From NCBI RefSeq assembly GCF_003815675.1, contig NZ_CP033918.1, positions 2,666,001 through 2,730,000 on the forward strand: DNA of 64,000 nt, given 5' to 3'. This document shows, piece after piece, positions 1 to 7,473 of the stretch. The DNA comes from Chryseobacterium sp. G0186 (GTDB taxonomy: Bacteria; Bacteroidota; Bacteroidia; Flavobacteriales; Weeksellaceae). Every line of letters begins with the position of its first letter. The stretch's first letter is position 1. The position numbers were made by a program, and so were the translations under genes. The notes under the pieces are model-generated. The model did no database searches. It had not been told where the DNA came from and was given only the letters and a program-made list of their open reading frames with translations.

Positions 1-98
1 AAGGTGATATTGACATCTTCGTAGTGAATCTCAATTTTCTGTTCCGAAAGAACAGGATGCTTCTTCCCCAACTGCTTTACAGTGACTTTTATTTCCAT
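1..98 (-). CDS. Unknown protein, N-terminal fragment cut by the window edge
   Basis: An open frame starts at an ATG at 98-96 on the minus strand and runs off the left edge after 32 codons. The visible start is MEIKVTVKQLGKKHPVL, followed by a polar stretch with alternating hydrophobic residues that suggests beta strands. There is no signal peptide or membrane segment in the visible part. The family is not recognised. The frame has no stop and codon use resembles the neighbours, but the fragment is too short to be certain it is a gene. Confidence 0.45.
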   Translation of the reverse strand, partial: MEIKVTVKQLGKKHPVLSEQKIEIHYEDVNIT

Positions 99-255
99 AT
101 TTGAACTTAGTGTGATTAAATATAGTAATTTTTTTTTTCGGCTATTGGATCAATTTGAGATTTTATGACGAATATCAAGAAAAGAGGAAAATGGTGAATT
201 TGCCTATCTGGGAAATGTTAGTATTATCCTTTGTCTTGAATAAAGGACAAATCAC

Positions 256-288
256 AAACCTCACAGGTTTTAAAAACCTGTGAGGTTT
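256..288. repeat. Intergenic palindrome (AAACCTCACAGG / CCTGTGAGGTTT)
   Basis: A near-perfect inverted repeat: a left arm AAACCTCACAGGTTTT and a right arm AAAACCTGTGAGGTTT meet almost without a loop. It lies in a gene-free stretch between the left-edge gene and tRNA-His. It has no T-run on either side, so it is not an obvious rho-independent terminator. From memory, palindromes of this CCTGTGAGG type recur between genes in flavobacteria; that is not checked here. Confidence 0.6.
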
Positions 289-420
289 ATAAATTATACT
301 ATTGTTCATAAGTTTTAAATCCCGAATTTATGTACTGACTCACAGGATAAAGAGGAATAATTAGAAAAAAGTTTAAAAAAAGGAAAATAATAAGAGTATC
401 TTTTCTGAATCGAATAGGGG

Positions 421-456
421 TAAAATAAAAAAGTACACTTTTAAAAAGTGTACTTT
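421..456 (-). terminator. Rho-independent terminator of tRNA-His
   Basis: On the minus strand a stem AAAGTACACTTTT / AAAAGTGTACTTT is followed by a T-rich tail, starting 5 bases after the tRNA 3' end. It is placed correctly to end the tRNA transcript. Confidence 0.8.
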
Positions 457-461
457 CTTTG

Positions 462-536
<75 letters not shown>

Positions 537-572
537 GTTTTTCTGAGTGCAAATATAGGACATTTTCCTTAA

Positions 573-1292
573 CTACCAAACAATTCCATCAAAATTTTTC
601 AAAGAAATTAGCTTCTCAGACGTAAATCCCTCAGCATAAGCAACTCCCGACAACCGACCTAAATCCTGAGCTCGGTACGTTAAGCTCTCATAAAAGTCTT
701 TTGTTGTAATTGGAGTTTCAGGTTCCTTAGAAGTTGGGTCATAAAATTGAGTTTTATAGGCCATGCATGCTTCCAGTTTTTTATCCAGATGCTCTGAGAT
801 GTCAATAACAAATTCCGGTTTGATATCTTTCCACTGTATATAATGAAAAACATGCTTAGGTCTCCACACTTCCTGAATTTCTCCCTCCTCTACCGTTTCA
901 ATTTTTCTGAGTCCGGATAAAAAGCACGCATCCGACACTAATTTCGCTCCTTTTGCATGATCTGGATGTCTATCATCAATGGCATTAGCCAAGACGATTT
1001 CCGGTCGGTATTTGCGGATCATTTTTACGATCCTCATTTGGTATTCTTCAGAATTCACAAGAAAGCCATCTTTCATTCCCAGGTTCTCCCTTGCAGAAAG
1101 ACCCAAAATTTTAGCGGCATCTGCGGCCTCTGCTTTTCGTGTTTCATCTGTACCTCTTGTTCCGAGTTCTCCTCTGGTAAGATCTACAACCACACAATTT
1201 TTACCCTCTGAAACCATTTTGGCAATGGTTCCGCCACATCCAAGTTCTACATCATCCGGATGTGCGCCAAAAGCAAGTATATCAGTTTTCAT
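573..1292 (-). CDS. bshB1: Bacillithiol biosynthesis deacetylase BshB1 (LmbE/PIG-L family)
   Basis: This 239-residue protein is a zinc-dependent N-acetylglucosaminyl-malate deacetylase of the LmbE family, the second step of bacillithiol synthesis in the cytoplasm. The family zinc and catalytic motif HPDD is at residues 11-14 and the second metal motif RHPDH at 108-112. The frame is open 12 codons further upstream (to 1328), but those residues overlap the upstream terminator, and the family normally begins with MKTDILAFGAHPDD, so the ATG at 1292 is chosen. A TATCTTTG box lies just upstream. The gene appears monocistronic. Bacillithiol is the main low-molecular-weight thiol in many Bacteroidota, and other bsh genes are not in this window. 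Confidence 0.93.
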   Translation of the reverse strand: MKTDILAFGAHPDDVELGCGGTIAKMVSEGKNCVVVDLTRGELGTRGTDETRKAEAADAAKILGLSARENLGMKDGFLVNSEEYQMRIVKMIRKYRPEIVLANAIDDRHPDHAKGAKLVSDACFLSGLRKIETVEEGEIQEVWRPKHVFHYIQWKDIKPEFVIDISEHLDKKLEACMAYKTQFYDPTSKEPETPITTKDFYESLTYRAQDLGRLSGVAYAEGFTSEKLISLKNFDGIVW

Positions 1293-1297
1293 ATAAT

Positions 1298-1331
1298 CAA
1301 AGATAGGTTTTAAATAAAAACTTCCCAAACA
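1298..1331 (-). promoter_or_regulatory. Candidate bshB1 promoter
   Basis: TATCTTTG (1305-1298) matches the Bacteroidota -7 consensus TAnnTTTG. A TTTG lies about 20 bases upstream, inside the terminator hairpin of the preceding gene. If used, the transcript would be nearly leaderless. Inferred from motif and spacing only. Confidence 0.45.
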
Positions 1332-1349
1332 TTACGAATGGGAAGTTTT
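1310..1349 (-). terminator. Terminator of the TPR-protein gene
   Basis: On the minus strand AAAACTTCCCA and TGGGAAGTTTT form an 11-base-pair stem followed by TTTTTATTTA. It sits 25 bases after the TPR gene stop. Confidence 0.8.
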
Positions 1350-1373
1350 AATATCTATAATTTAAATTTTAAA

Positions 1374-3008
1374 TTACTTGTTGATCTCTGCATTTAATTT
1401 TACAGCATCTTGGTAAGTAGGATCTAACTGTAAAGATTTAGCTACATAATCTTTTGCTTTTGCAGCATCAGAATCTTTGCTCATATAAGCTACTGCAAAG
1501 TAAGCATAAGCAAGAGTTTGCTTATTAGCTTCCTGATCAGCAGGTTTTACTGTACTGATGAATTTTTCATAAGCTAATTTTGCAGCATCATTGTTTCCTG
1601 CCTGTTGATAAGAATATCCCTGGCTGTAATAAGCCGGAGCCCAATCAGGAAGTAGAGCCGACATTTTCTGCCATGTAAGGATTGCTCCATTCCAGTTTTT
1701 AACATCTTGATATGCTGTTGCCAACTTGAATAATGCATCAGAATCCTGAGCATTAGCTGCAACCTGCTTCTTCAATGCTTCAATAGCAGGGTTAGTAGGT
1801 CCTTTGTCTACATCTGCCTGAGAAGCACCTCCACCACCTGCGATGTTAGCTAATTCTAAATCCCACTTCATTGTTTCATCTTTTGCAGCTTTTGCAATAG
1901 CAATTTTCTGTTGAGACTCAGTCATTAAAGCAGATTTTTTAGCAGCATCTTTTTCATCTTTTGCTAATCCGGCAGCAATAAGCCCTTGTAGACCTTGGTC
2001 AGCTGGCTGTACTCTTGATTTTTCAGCTTGAGAAACGAAAGTATCCATATTTTGCTTAGCATCTGCATAATTTTTATCTGCATATGCATTGTAAGCTCTT
2101 AATTTGAATTTAATAGGATCATCTATTTTATCAAAAATCTTGTCTAATACTGCTTTAGAGTTTGCATAGTCTTCGTTTGTGAAATACAATTTTGCAATTT
2201 CCAATTGGGTATATGGATCCTCATCAGCATATTTTGTATAGTTGATAAGGTCTTGAGTAGCCTTAGCATTTTGTTGGTATCTGATATCATAACCAGCCAA
2301 TGCCTTATATGCAGGAGCATAAGTAGGGTCTACAGCAATAGCTTTATCTACACTTTCTTTAGCTTTCTGCCATACCTGAGCAGCCATCCATAGTGTAGCC
2401 ATTCTTGTGTAAACAGAAGCTTTATTTTTAGCTAGAGGCAATGCTTTGTCATAAGCAGACATCGCTTCACCTGGAGCTCTTTTCAATCTGTATGCATCAC
2501 CTAATGTATAGTAATAATGTGCAGGAACTCCTTTCTTCTCTGCTTTTTCAATAGCTTTAGTTAGGAATTGAATAGCAAGATCCGGAGAACTGTTTTTTTC
2601 AAATAAAGTCAAAGCTTCTGCAGCTCTGAATAATACGTCAGCATCCTTTTCTCTGGAATCGGTTACCACTTTCTGAATTTCAGCGATGGCACTTTTATCA
2701 CCTTTTCCTAATTTAACGGTTGCTAGACCAATTCTGTTAAGATAGCTTTTACCGTCAGCTGCCAGCCCTTTGTTAAAGCTTTCAGTAGCCTTAGCATAAT
2801 CTGGTTCTCCTTGTTTTAAGAAAGTATTTCCTAAATAGAAGTAGTTTTCAGCAGTAGGCTCTTTAGCGATCATGTCAGTGAAATTGGTTTTTGCCTGAGC
2901 AAATTTATCACTGTCTATACTGTTAATACCATCCTGCAGTGTTTGTGCAGAGGCGAAACCGGTAAAAAATACCACGGCTGCTCCAAAAGCAATCTTCTTT
3001 ACATTCAT
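1374..3008 (-). CDS. Secreted tetratricopeptide-repeat (TPR) protein
   Basis: About 544 residues with an N-terminal signal peptide ending near FASAQ, followed by successive TPR helical hairpins over most of the length; recognisable units include AENYFYLGNTFLKQGEPDYAK, YYTLGDAYRLKRAPGEAMSA and WAPAYYSQGYSYQQAGNNDA. Such repeats form protein-binding superhelices, here probably in the periplasm. It is downstream of the exbB-exbD-exbD-tonB group and the phosphate-binding-like lipoprotein, an arrangement I recall as common in flavobacteria, which suggests a role with TonB-energised outer-membrane uptake; the exact role is unknown. Three in-frame ATGs lie at 3026, 3014 and 3008; the last gives the most typical signal peptide, so the start is uncertain by six codons. 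Confidence 0.85.
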   Translation of the reverse strand: MNVKKIAFGAAVVFFTGFASAQTLQDGINSIDSDKFAQAKTNFTDMIAKEPTAENYFYLGNTFLKQGEPDYAKATESFNKGLAADGKSYLNRIGLATVKLGKGDKSAIAEIQKVVTDSREKDADVLFRAAEALTLFEKNSSPDLAIQFLTKAIEKAEKKGVPAHYYYTLGDAYRLKRAPGEAMSAYDKALPLAKNKASVYTRMATLWMAAQVWQKAKESVDKAIAVDPTYAPAYKALAGYDIRYQQNAKATQDLINYTKYADEDPYTQLEIAKLYFTNEDYANSKAVLDKIFDKIDDPIKFKLRAYNAYADKNYADAKQNMDTFVSQAEKSRVQPADQGLQGLIAAGLAKDEKDAAKKSALMTESQQKIAIAKAAKDETMKWDLELANIAGGGGASQADVDKGPTNPAIEALKKQVAANAQDSDALFKLATAYQDVKNWNGAILTWQKMSALLPDWAPAYYSQGYSYQQAGNNDAAKLAYEKFISTVKPADQEANKQTLAYAYFAVAYMSKDSDAAKAKDYVAKSLQLDPTYQDAVKLNAEINK

Positions 3009-3115
3009 ATTCATTATATCTTTCATTTTATATTTTCTAAATAATTGAGTTATATTCTACACAATTTTCAGACCAAAACATTTTTTATTAGGAATAAATT
3101 GTGAATTTAATATTT

Positions 3116-3988
3116 TTAGCGCATCTGTACCTCTCTTTTATAGATGTTGTAGGGTTGTAATCCTTCTTTCTGAACAATTTTTTGTCCTAAATGGGTACAT
3201 GAAAACCGCATAAAACCATTAGCAATATTAAAATTTCCCTCATTAGCAAGGAAATAAAGTACTCTTGTAAAAGGATACTCCATGGAACGGAGCCCCTCGA
3301 AGTCAGCGGTATATGATTTTCCTTTCTCTATTACAGGAAGTACCTTTACCATTTCTCTCAGTTTCTCAGATGTTTTATCATAAGGACGGCTGAATGTATT
3401 CAATCCTATTACCCCTATTTTATTAGGATATTTCCCCAATTCCTCAATGATCTGTTGATTACCGGGAATAATGGAAAATTTAAGATCTTTAGGCTGTTTC
3501 TTCAGTTTCTCTGCAACAAAGTTCAGGTTACTTGAATTGGTTCCGTCAAAAATAAGTTTCTTTTCATCCGAAAGAAGCTCATTATTGATTTCTTCCATGG
3601 TAATATTTTCTTTTGGAGAATCCTTTGGAACAACAAAAACCACAGCATCTGCTGCAAATTTAGCAGGTAGAAACTTCAGATCTGTTCTATCTTCATAGGT
3701 TTTTATTTCTTCAGAAGTAAGGTTTCTGGACATCACCACCATCTTTGCATTTCCTTTCAACAAATCAAGGAGACCCAAGTCTTCTTTTTTTGTTTCCACT
3801 TTAATATGCGTCTCAGGATAATTAATCATGTAGCCATCAGCCAATGCTTCTGTAACACTTTGAAAGGATTCGTCTGTAAAAATCGTAAGATCACCTTTAT
3901 GATAGGAAGGAGAATTCTCCTCTTTTTTGCAACCTGCCAACGTAGCTCCTATTAGGAAAACAAGCGCAATTTTAAAACTATTCTTCAT
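3116..3988 (-). CDS. PstS-like phosphate/anion-binding lipoprotein
   Basis: A 290-residue lipoprotein with lipobox LAGC (Cys20). The body resembles PstS-type periplasmic substrate-binding proteins: GDLTIFTDESFQSVTEAL, then a VVMSRNLTSEE segment, VVFVVPKDSP, and a FDGTNSSNLNFV anion-loop-like region. No PstCAB transporter genes are adjacent. Its position in the TonB operon suggests it is not a classical phosphate-transport subunit but an envelope protein that uses the fold; that is inference. The open frame extends 19 codons upstream, but M20 begins the proper lipoprotein signal and overlaps the end of the previous gene by 11 bases, suggesting translational coupling. Confidence 0.8.
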   Translation of the reverse strand: MKNSFKIALVFLIGATLAGCKKEENSPSYHKGDLTIFTDESFQSVTEALADGYMINYPETHIKVETKKEDLGLLDLLKGNAKMVVMSRNLTSEEIKTYEDRTDLKFLPAKFAADAVVFVVPKDSPKENITMEEINNELLSDEKKLIFDGTNSSNLNFVAEKLKKQPKDLKFSIIPGNQQIIEELGKYPNKIGVIGLNTFSRPYDKTSEKLREMVKVLPVIEKGKSYTADFEGLRSMEYPFTRVLYFLANEGNFNIANGFMRFSCTHLGQKIVQKEGLQPYNIYKREVQMR

Positions 3989-4175
3989 CTTTCGATTTTT
4001 TGATTTTAGAAACAGCTCTATAGATTCTAAATATACCATAAACAATTAAAAGTGTGCCCATTGCGTAAGCAATAGCTGGTTCTAAAATAGTAAAGAAGAA
4101 TTTATAGACAATCACTACAATTCCTAAAACGATATAAAACAATCCCGTAACTAGGGATAACCAATTGAACATCAT
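3978..4175 (-). CDS. Small two-helix membrane protein
   Basis: About 65 residues starting MMFNWLSLVTGLFYIV, with two hydrophobic segments (LVTGLFYIVLGIVVIVY and AYAMGTLLIVYGIFRIY) and a charged C-terminus (KIKKSKDEE). The family is not known to me by name. The start at 4175 is preferred over a longer open frame to 4211 because a TATTTTTG promoter-like box and the tonB terminator occupy that upstream region. It overlaps the downstream lipoprotein gene by 11 bases. It could help anchor or assemble the neighbouring envelope system, but nothing in the sequence shows a function. Confidence 0.75.
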   Translation of the reverse strand: MMFNWLSLVTGLFYIVLGIVVIVYKFFFTILEPAIAYAMGTLLIVYGIFRIYRAVSKIKKSKDEE

Positions 4176-4179
4176 GTAA

Positions 4180-4187
4180 CAAAAATA
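4180..4187 (-). promoter_or_regulatory. Possible -7 box before the small membrane protein
   Basis: TATTTTTG on the minus strand ends 4 bases before the ATG at 4175 and lies directly after the tonB terminator. A clear TTTG element at the expected distance is lacking. Confidence 0.3.
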
Positions 4188-4189
4188 CA

Positions 4190-4225
4190 AAAAAAATAAA
4201 AAGGGAAGCATATGCCTCCCTTTTT
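4190..4225 (-). terminator. Terminator after tonB
   Basis: Stem AAAAGGGAGGCATA / TATGCTTCCCTTTT on the minus strand, followed by TTTATTTTTT, 28 bases after the tonB stop. It separates the exbB-exbD-exbD-tonB unit from the downstream lipoprotein genes, perhaps with read-through. Confidence 0.8.
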
Positions 4226-4252
4226 ATTTATATTCTGAATAAATAAGTCTTA

Positions 4253-5092
4253 TTATTCAAAGTTCATAGTAAATGGTACACTATAGTAAGATCTAACGCT
4301 TTCTCCATTTCTCTTAGCAGGAGTCCACTTTTTAAGTTTCTTAACTACACGTACAGCTTCACTGTTGAAGTCGCCATTTGGAGATTTCTCTTCAATAGTA
4401 ACAGCAGAAACAGTTCCGTCTCTTTCTACAACGAACTTAAGCTTAGCTTTAAGCGTTCCCTCACCTCCTTCCATTAGGGAAGTATCGAAGTTATCTCCTA
4501 AGAATTTTCTCAATGCACCCATACCTCCAGGATATTCTGCAGACTGGTCTACATCTTTGTAGATTTCGTTAGGGTTATTCGCCTTCACTTCTACTGTGGT
4601 AGCTTTTGTACCTGTAGATGGTGGTGGCGGTGGTGGCGTATAAGCTGGAGCTTTCACCCCTTCCTGATTATTCAAACCAGTTGTTGTTTCCAACTGCTTA
4701 GAAATTGGTGGAGGTGGAGTTTCAATTTTCGGAGCTTTTACAGGCTCAGGAACTACGTTCTGAATCACCTCAATTTTTTCCTCTTCTTTTGGAGGAGGTG
4801 GTGGAGGTGGTTCTTCTTCTTTAGGCTGCTCGATAATCGGATCTTCTTCGATGATATCTACTAGATCTGCCTTTACTTCTTGCTTAGGCGGAGCTGTAAG
4901 ATTTTTAATCGTAAGATAGATGAACGGAGACAAAGCTGCCAAAAGGAATAAAGCTGTTCCGATGATAAAAGACTTTGTTAAAAGTCTCGGATACTGATGT
5001 CTAAGATCATAGGCACCATATTCCTTGTTTCTATTTTCAAATACGATTTCATCTAAAGTAAGATTCTTACCGTATACATTTTCATCTGCCAT
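4253..5092 (-). CDS. tonB: TonB family energy transducer
   Basis: 279 residues with TonB architecture. A cytoplasmic N-terminus is followed by one membrane helix at about 41-62. A Pro/Glu-rich periplasmic spacer with runs of six and seven prolines covers about 87-165. A C-terminal TonB domain covers about 185-279 and includes AEYPGGMGALRKFLGDN and SVRSYYSVPFTMNFE. The protein would carry proton-motive energy from ExbB/ExbD to outer-membrane TonB-dependent receptors. The N-terminal FENRNKEYGAYDLR motif is typical of Bacteroidota TonB proteins as I recall them. It is the last gene of the exbB-exbD-exbD-tonB operon and is followed by a strong terminator. Confidence 0.92.
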   Translation of the reverse strand: MADENVYGKNLTLDEIVFENRNKEYGAYDLRHQYPRLLTKSFIIGTALFLLAALSPFIYLTIKNLTAPPKQEVKADLVDIIEEDPIIEQPKEEEPPPPPPPKEEEKIEVIQNVVPEPVKAPKIETPPPPISKQLETTTGLNNQEGVKAPAYTPPPPPPSTGTKATTVEVKANNPNEIYKDVDQSAEYPGGMGALRKFLGDNFDTSLMEGGEGTLKAKLKFVVERDGTVSAVTIEEKSPNGDFNSEAVRVVKKLKKWTPAKRNGESVRSYYSVPFTMNFE

Positions 5093-5121
5093 AGATTAGA
5101 TATAACAATTTTATGGTTAAA

Positions 5122-5688
5122 TTACTTTGTAGCAGCCGGTGCAGAAGCACCACCTATTTTCTTTTCATAAACAGCTTTTTCCCAAGGCTTGATATCGGTA
5201 ACACCGTATTGCTCACTTTTGGTAATTGCCATTTCGTCAAGAATATCAACAAAGTTCTTATATACAGCATCGTCAGTTGGCTTAATGATCACGGTAAATT
5301 TCGTTTGATCTGCAGCTCTAGATTTTGCCTGCTGAATTACTTTTCTAATTCCTTCTCTATCAAGAGAAGTTTCCATTAGGGTTTGATCATTCAAGGAAGT
5401 AGCATCCTGTTGGTGCCAAAACACTTTATTATCTTTTCCTAATAAGATAGAAATTGAGTTAGAAAGTTTAATTTCTGTTGGTGGAGGTTTAGGTGCATCT
5501 GGTTTTGGTTTTGCCGGAAGACCTAAATCCATAACATTCGGTTTACTGAATGTAGTTGTGAACATAAAGAAGGTAATCAATAGAAAACCCAAGTCCACCA
5601 TCGGAGTCATATCGACTCTGGTACTCTGCTTCTTGGAACGGACCTTGCCGCCTTTGCCGCCTTTTTCTTGTACTTGTACTTCTGCCAT
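5122..5688 (-). CDS. exbD: ExbD/TolR biopolymer transport protein (second of two)
   Basis: 188 residues with one membrane helix near 31-47 carrying the conserved channel aspartate (Asp32 in DMTPMVDLGFLL), then a periplasmic ExbD domain ending in KPWEKAVYEKK and an Ala-rich tail. It works with ExbB to couple proton flow to TonB. The N-terminal cytoplasmic part is rich in Gly and Lys. The gene lies 11 bases downstream of another exbD in the same operon. A close paralogue is encoded alone at 26341-26868. Confidence 0.92.
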   Translation of the reverse strand: MAEVQVQEKGGKGGKVRSKKQSTRVDMTPMVDLGFLLITFFMFTTTFSKPNVMDLGLPAKPKPDAPKPPPTEIKLSNSISILLGKDNKVFWHQQDATSLNDQTLMETSLDREGIRKVIQQAKSRAADQTKFTVIIKPTDDAVYKNFVDILDEMAITKSEQYGVTDIKPWEKAVYEKKIGGASAPAATK

Positions 5689-5699
5689 TTCTATCGATA

Positions 5700-6308
5700 T
5701 TATTCGTTAGGTTTACCTTCTTGTGATGTAATCAACCAAAATTTAAGAAAATCAATATCTCTTAAACCCTCAAATAGACCTTTAACTTTAGGATACTGAG
5801 TTGTAACGTCACCTTTAATTGCTAACTTGTAGTCAGGGTTAACGCTCAAACTTTCTTTTACCCAGTCAATTAACTGCTTATTTGTACTGTCCATAGGAAT
5901 ACCTGTAGGACTCTTATAATTTTTCTGCTCATCTGCAGGCAAATCCAAGTAACCTTTAAGTTGGTTCATTGGAACTCCAATTGCCTGAACTTTCTGGAAA
6001 GCAGCTTTTTGGTTGTTGTCAAAAGTAATTCCATACTTTTGTCCCATTTTATCCAAAAGAGCAACTCTTTCTGATGCATTTTCTACTGGTTGGAAATAGA
6101 ATTTTCCGTCCGGAGTAGCATTGATAGTCATTAAACTAGCATCAGGAAGCAATTTTTCCGAAATTGAAGATGGCGGTTTGATCTGCTCCACGTCAGGTTT
6201 TTTAAACTGAGTGGTCAAGATAAAGAACGTAAGAAGTAGGAACGCAACGTCACACATTGCGGTCATGTCCGTCACTACTCCATGTCTTTTTGGTTTGACT
6301 CTCGCCAT
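5700..6308 (-). CDS. exbD: ExbD/TolR biopolymer transport protein (first of two)
   Basis: 202 residues. A short basic N-terminus leads into one membrane helix with the conserved aspartate Asp20 (DMTAMCDVAFLLLTFF), followed by a periplasmic domain with an extra middle segment (DLPADEQKNYKSPTGIPMD) not seen in the second ExbD. It is expected to form the ExbB-ExbD proton channel that drives TonB. Two dissimilar ExbDs in one operon are usual in Bacteroidota and may form a hetero-dimer; that is inference. It is separated by 61 bases from exbB upstream. Confidence 0.92.
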   Translation of the reverse strand: MARVKPKRHGVVTDMTAMCDVAFLLLTFFILTTQFKKPDVEQIKPPSSISEKLLPDASLMTINATPDGKFYFQPVENASERVALLDKMGQKYGITFDNNQKAAFQKVQAIGVPMNQLKGYLDLPADEQKNYKSPTGIPMDSTNKQLIDWVKESLSVNPDYKLAIKGDVTTQYPKVKGLFEGLRDIDFLKFWLITSQEGKPNE

Positions 6309-6369
6309 TATTATAAAATATTTTTAATTAAACTTCTTTTAATTGCTAATGCAAATTTCTTGCTAATTC

Positions 6370-7233
6370 TTAGTTGAATTCAGCGAAAGATTGTTGGATG
6401 CTCATAGAGATCTCATCGATCTTATAAGTTAATCCATCAATTTTAGATGTAAAGAAGTTATAAAGGATAATAGCGATTGCAGAAGTACCAATACCTAATG
6501 CAGTGTTGATCAATGCTTCAGAGATACCTGTAGATAGAGCAGCAGCATCTGGAGTACCACCTCCTGAACCTAACGCAAAGAACGCCTTGATCATCCCGAT
6601 TACTGTTCCAAGTAGTGCTACTAACGTTGCAACTGTACCTAGAGTAGAAAGAATCATCATGTTTTTCTCAAGCATTGGCATCTCAAGAGTAGTAGCTTCT
6701 TCGATAGCTTTGTTAAGCGCTACCATTTTCTGCTCCTTATTTAATGTGTTATCGTGAGAAAGCGCTTTGTAAGTAGTAAGACCTTCTTTTACTACGTTAC
6801 CTACAGAACCTTGTTGTCTGTCGCACTCTTCGATAGCTTCGTCAATTTTGTTTTGGTTAAGTAAGCTTCTTACTTGTACTACGAAGTTGTCTAAGTTTCC
6901 TTTTCCAGCAGCTTTACCAAGAACGAAATATCTTTCAAAAGAGAAAACGATTACCGTAATCATGAAAGTGATCAAGATTGGTACAATAACCCCTCCTTTG
7001 TAGATAATACCTAAAAACGACTCTGGGTGAATGTCCTTTCCTTCAATACTTGAGAAAGCTACAGATCCACTTCCTAGTTTATCTGCGTCTTTAAAGTTTC
7101 CTGGGCTACCAAGAACGAATAAATAAATACATACTCCTATAATAAATAGAATAGGAATAATAACAGCTGGATTTAAACCTCCTGCCTTTCTAGCAACTAC
7201 TTGCTCATCATTTTTTGAAACATTCATTTCCAT
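6370..7233 (-). CDS. exbB: ExbB/TolQ/MotA proton-channel protein
   Basis: 287 residues of the MotA/TolQ/ExbB family. There are three hydrophobic regions: about 22-44, about 80-100 (VIVPILITFMITVIVFSFER), and the conserved C-terminal pair containing LSTLGTVATLVALLGTVIGMIKAF and the following INTALGIGTSAIAIILYN helix. The long N-terminal extension with an additional helix is common in Bacteroidota ExbB. It forms the inner-membrane pentamer around ExbD. First gene of the operon; an upstream TAATTTTG box at 7291-7284 could be its promoter but lacks a convincing -33 element. An alternative start lies two codons in. Confidence 0.92.
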   Translation of the reverse strand: MEMNVSKNDEQVVARKAGGLNPAVIIPILFIIGVCIYLFVLGSPGNFKDADKLGSGSVAFSSIEGKDIHPESFLGIIYKGGVIVPILITFMITVIVFSFERYFVLGKAAGKGNLDNFVVQVRSLLNQNKIDEAIEECDRQQGSVGNVVKEGLTTYKALSHDNTLNKEQKMVALNKAIEEATTLEMPMLEKNMMILSTLGTVATLVALLGTVIGMIKAFFALGSGGGTPDAAALSTGISEALINTALGIGTSAIAIILYNFFTSKIDGLTYKIDEISMSIQQSFAEFN

Positions 7234-7473
7234 ATTTAACTAAATTATATTGTTTTAAAATTTTACAGGGTGTAAATTAAAGGCAAAATTAATTAAAATG
7301 CAAGAGTCTTAATTAAACATTTTGCTTTTTTTTGATAAAGAAATTTTAATACGATTCCGATATAATAATTATTCTTAATTATTTTATTTATTTTTCCCAA
7401 ATTTAACATTTGAGTTAAAAAATCATAAAAATAAAACACCCATTTTTTTTAATTTCCCAATGTTAATTTTTTT

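Noticed and set aside
957..1296. Plus-strand ORFs antisense to bshB1
   Set aside because: They are shadows of the bshB1 frame, with biased composition and no promoter or family resemblance.
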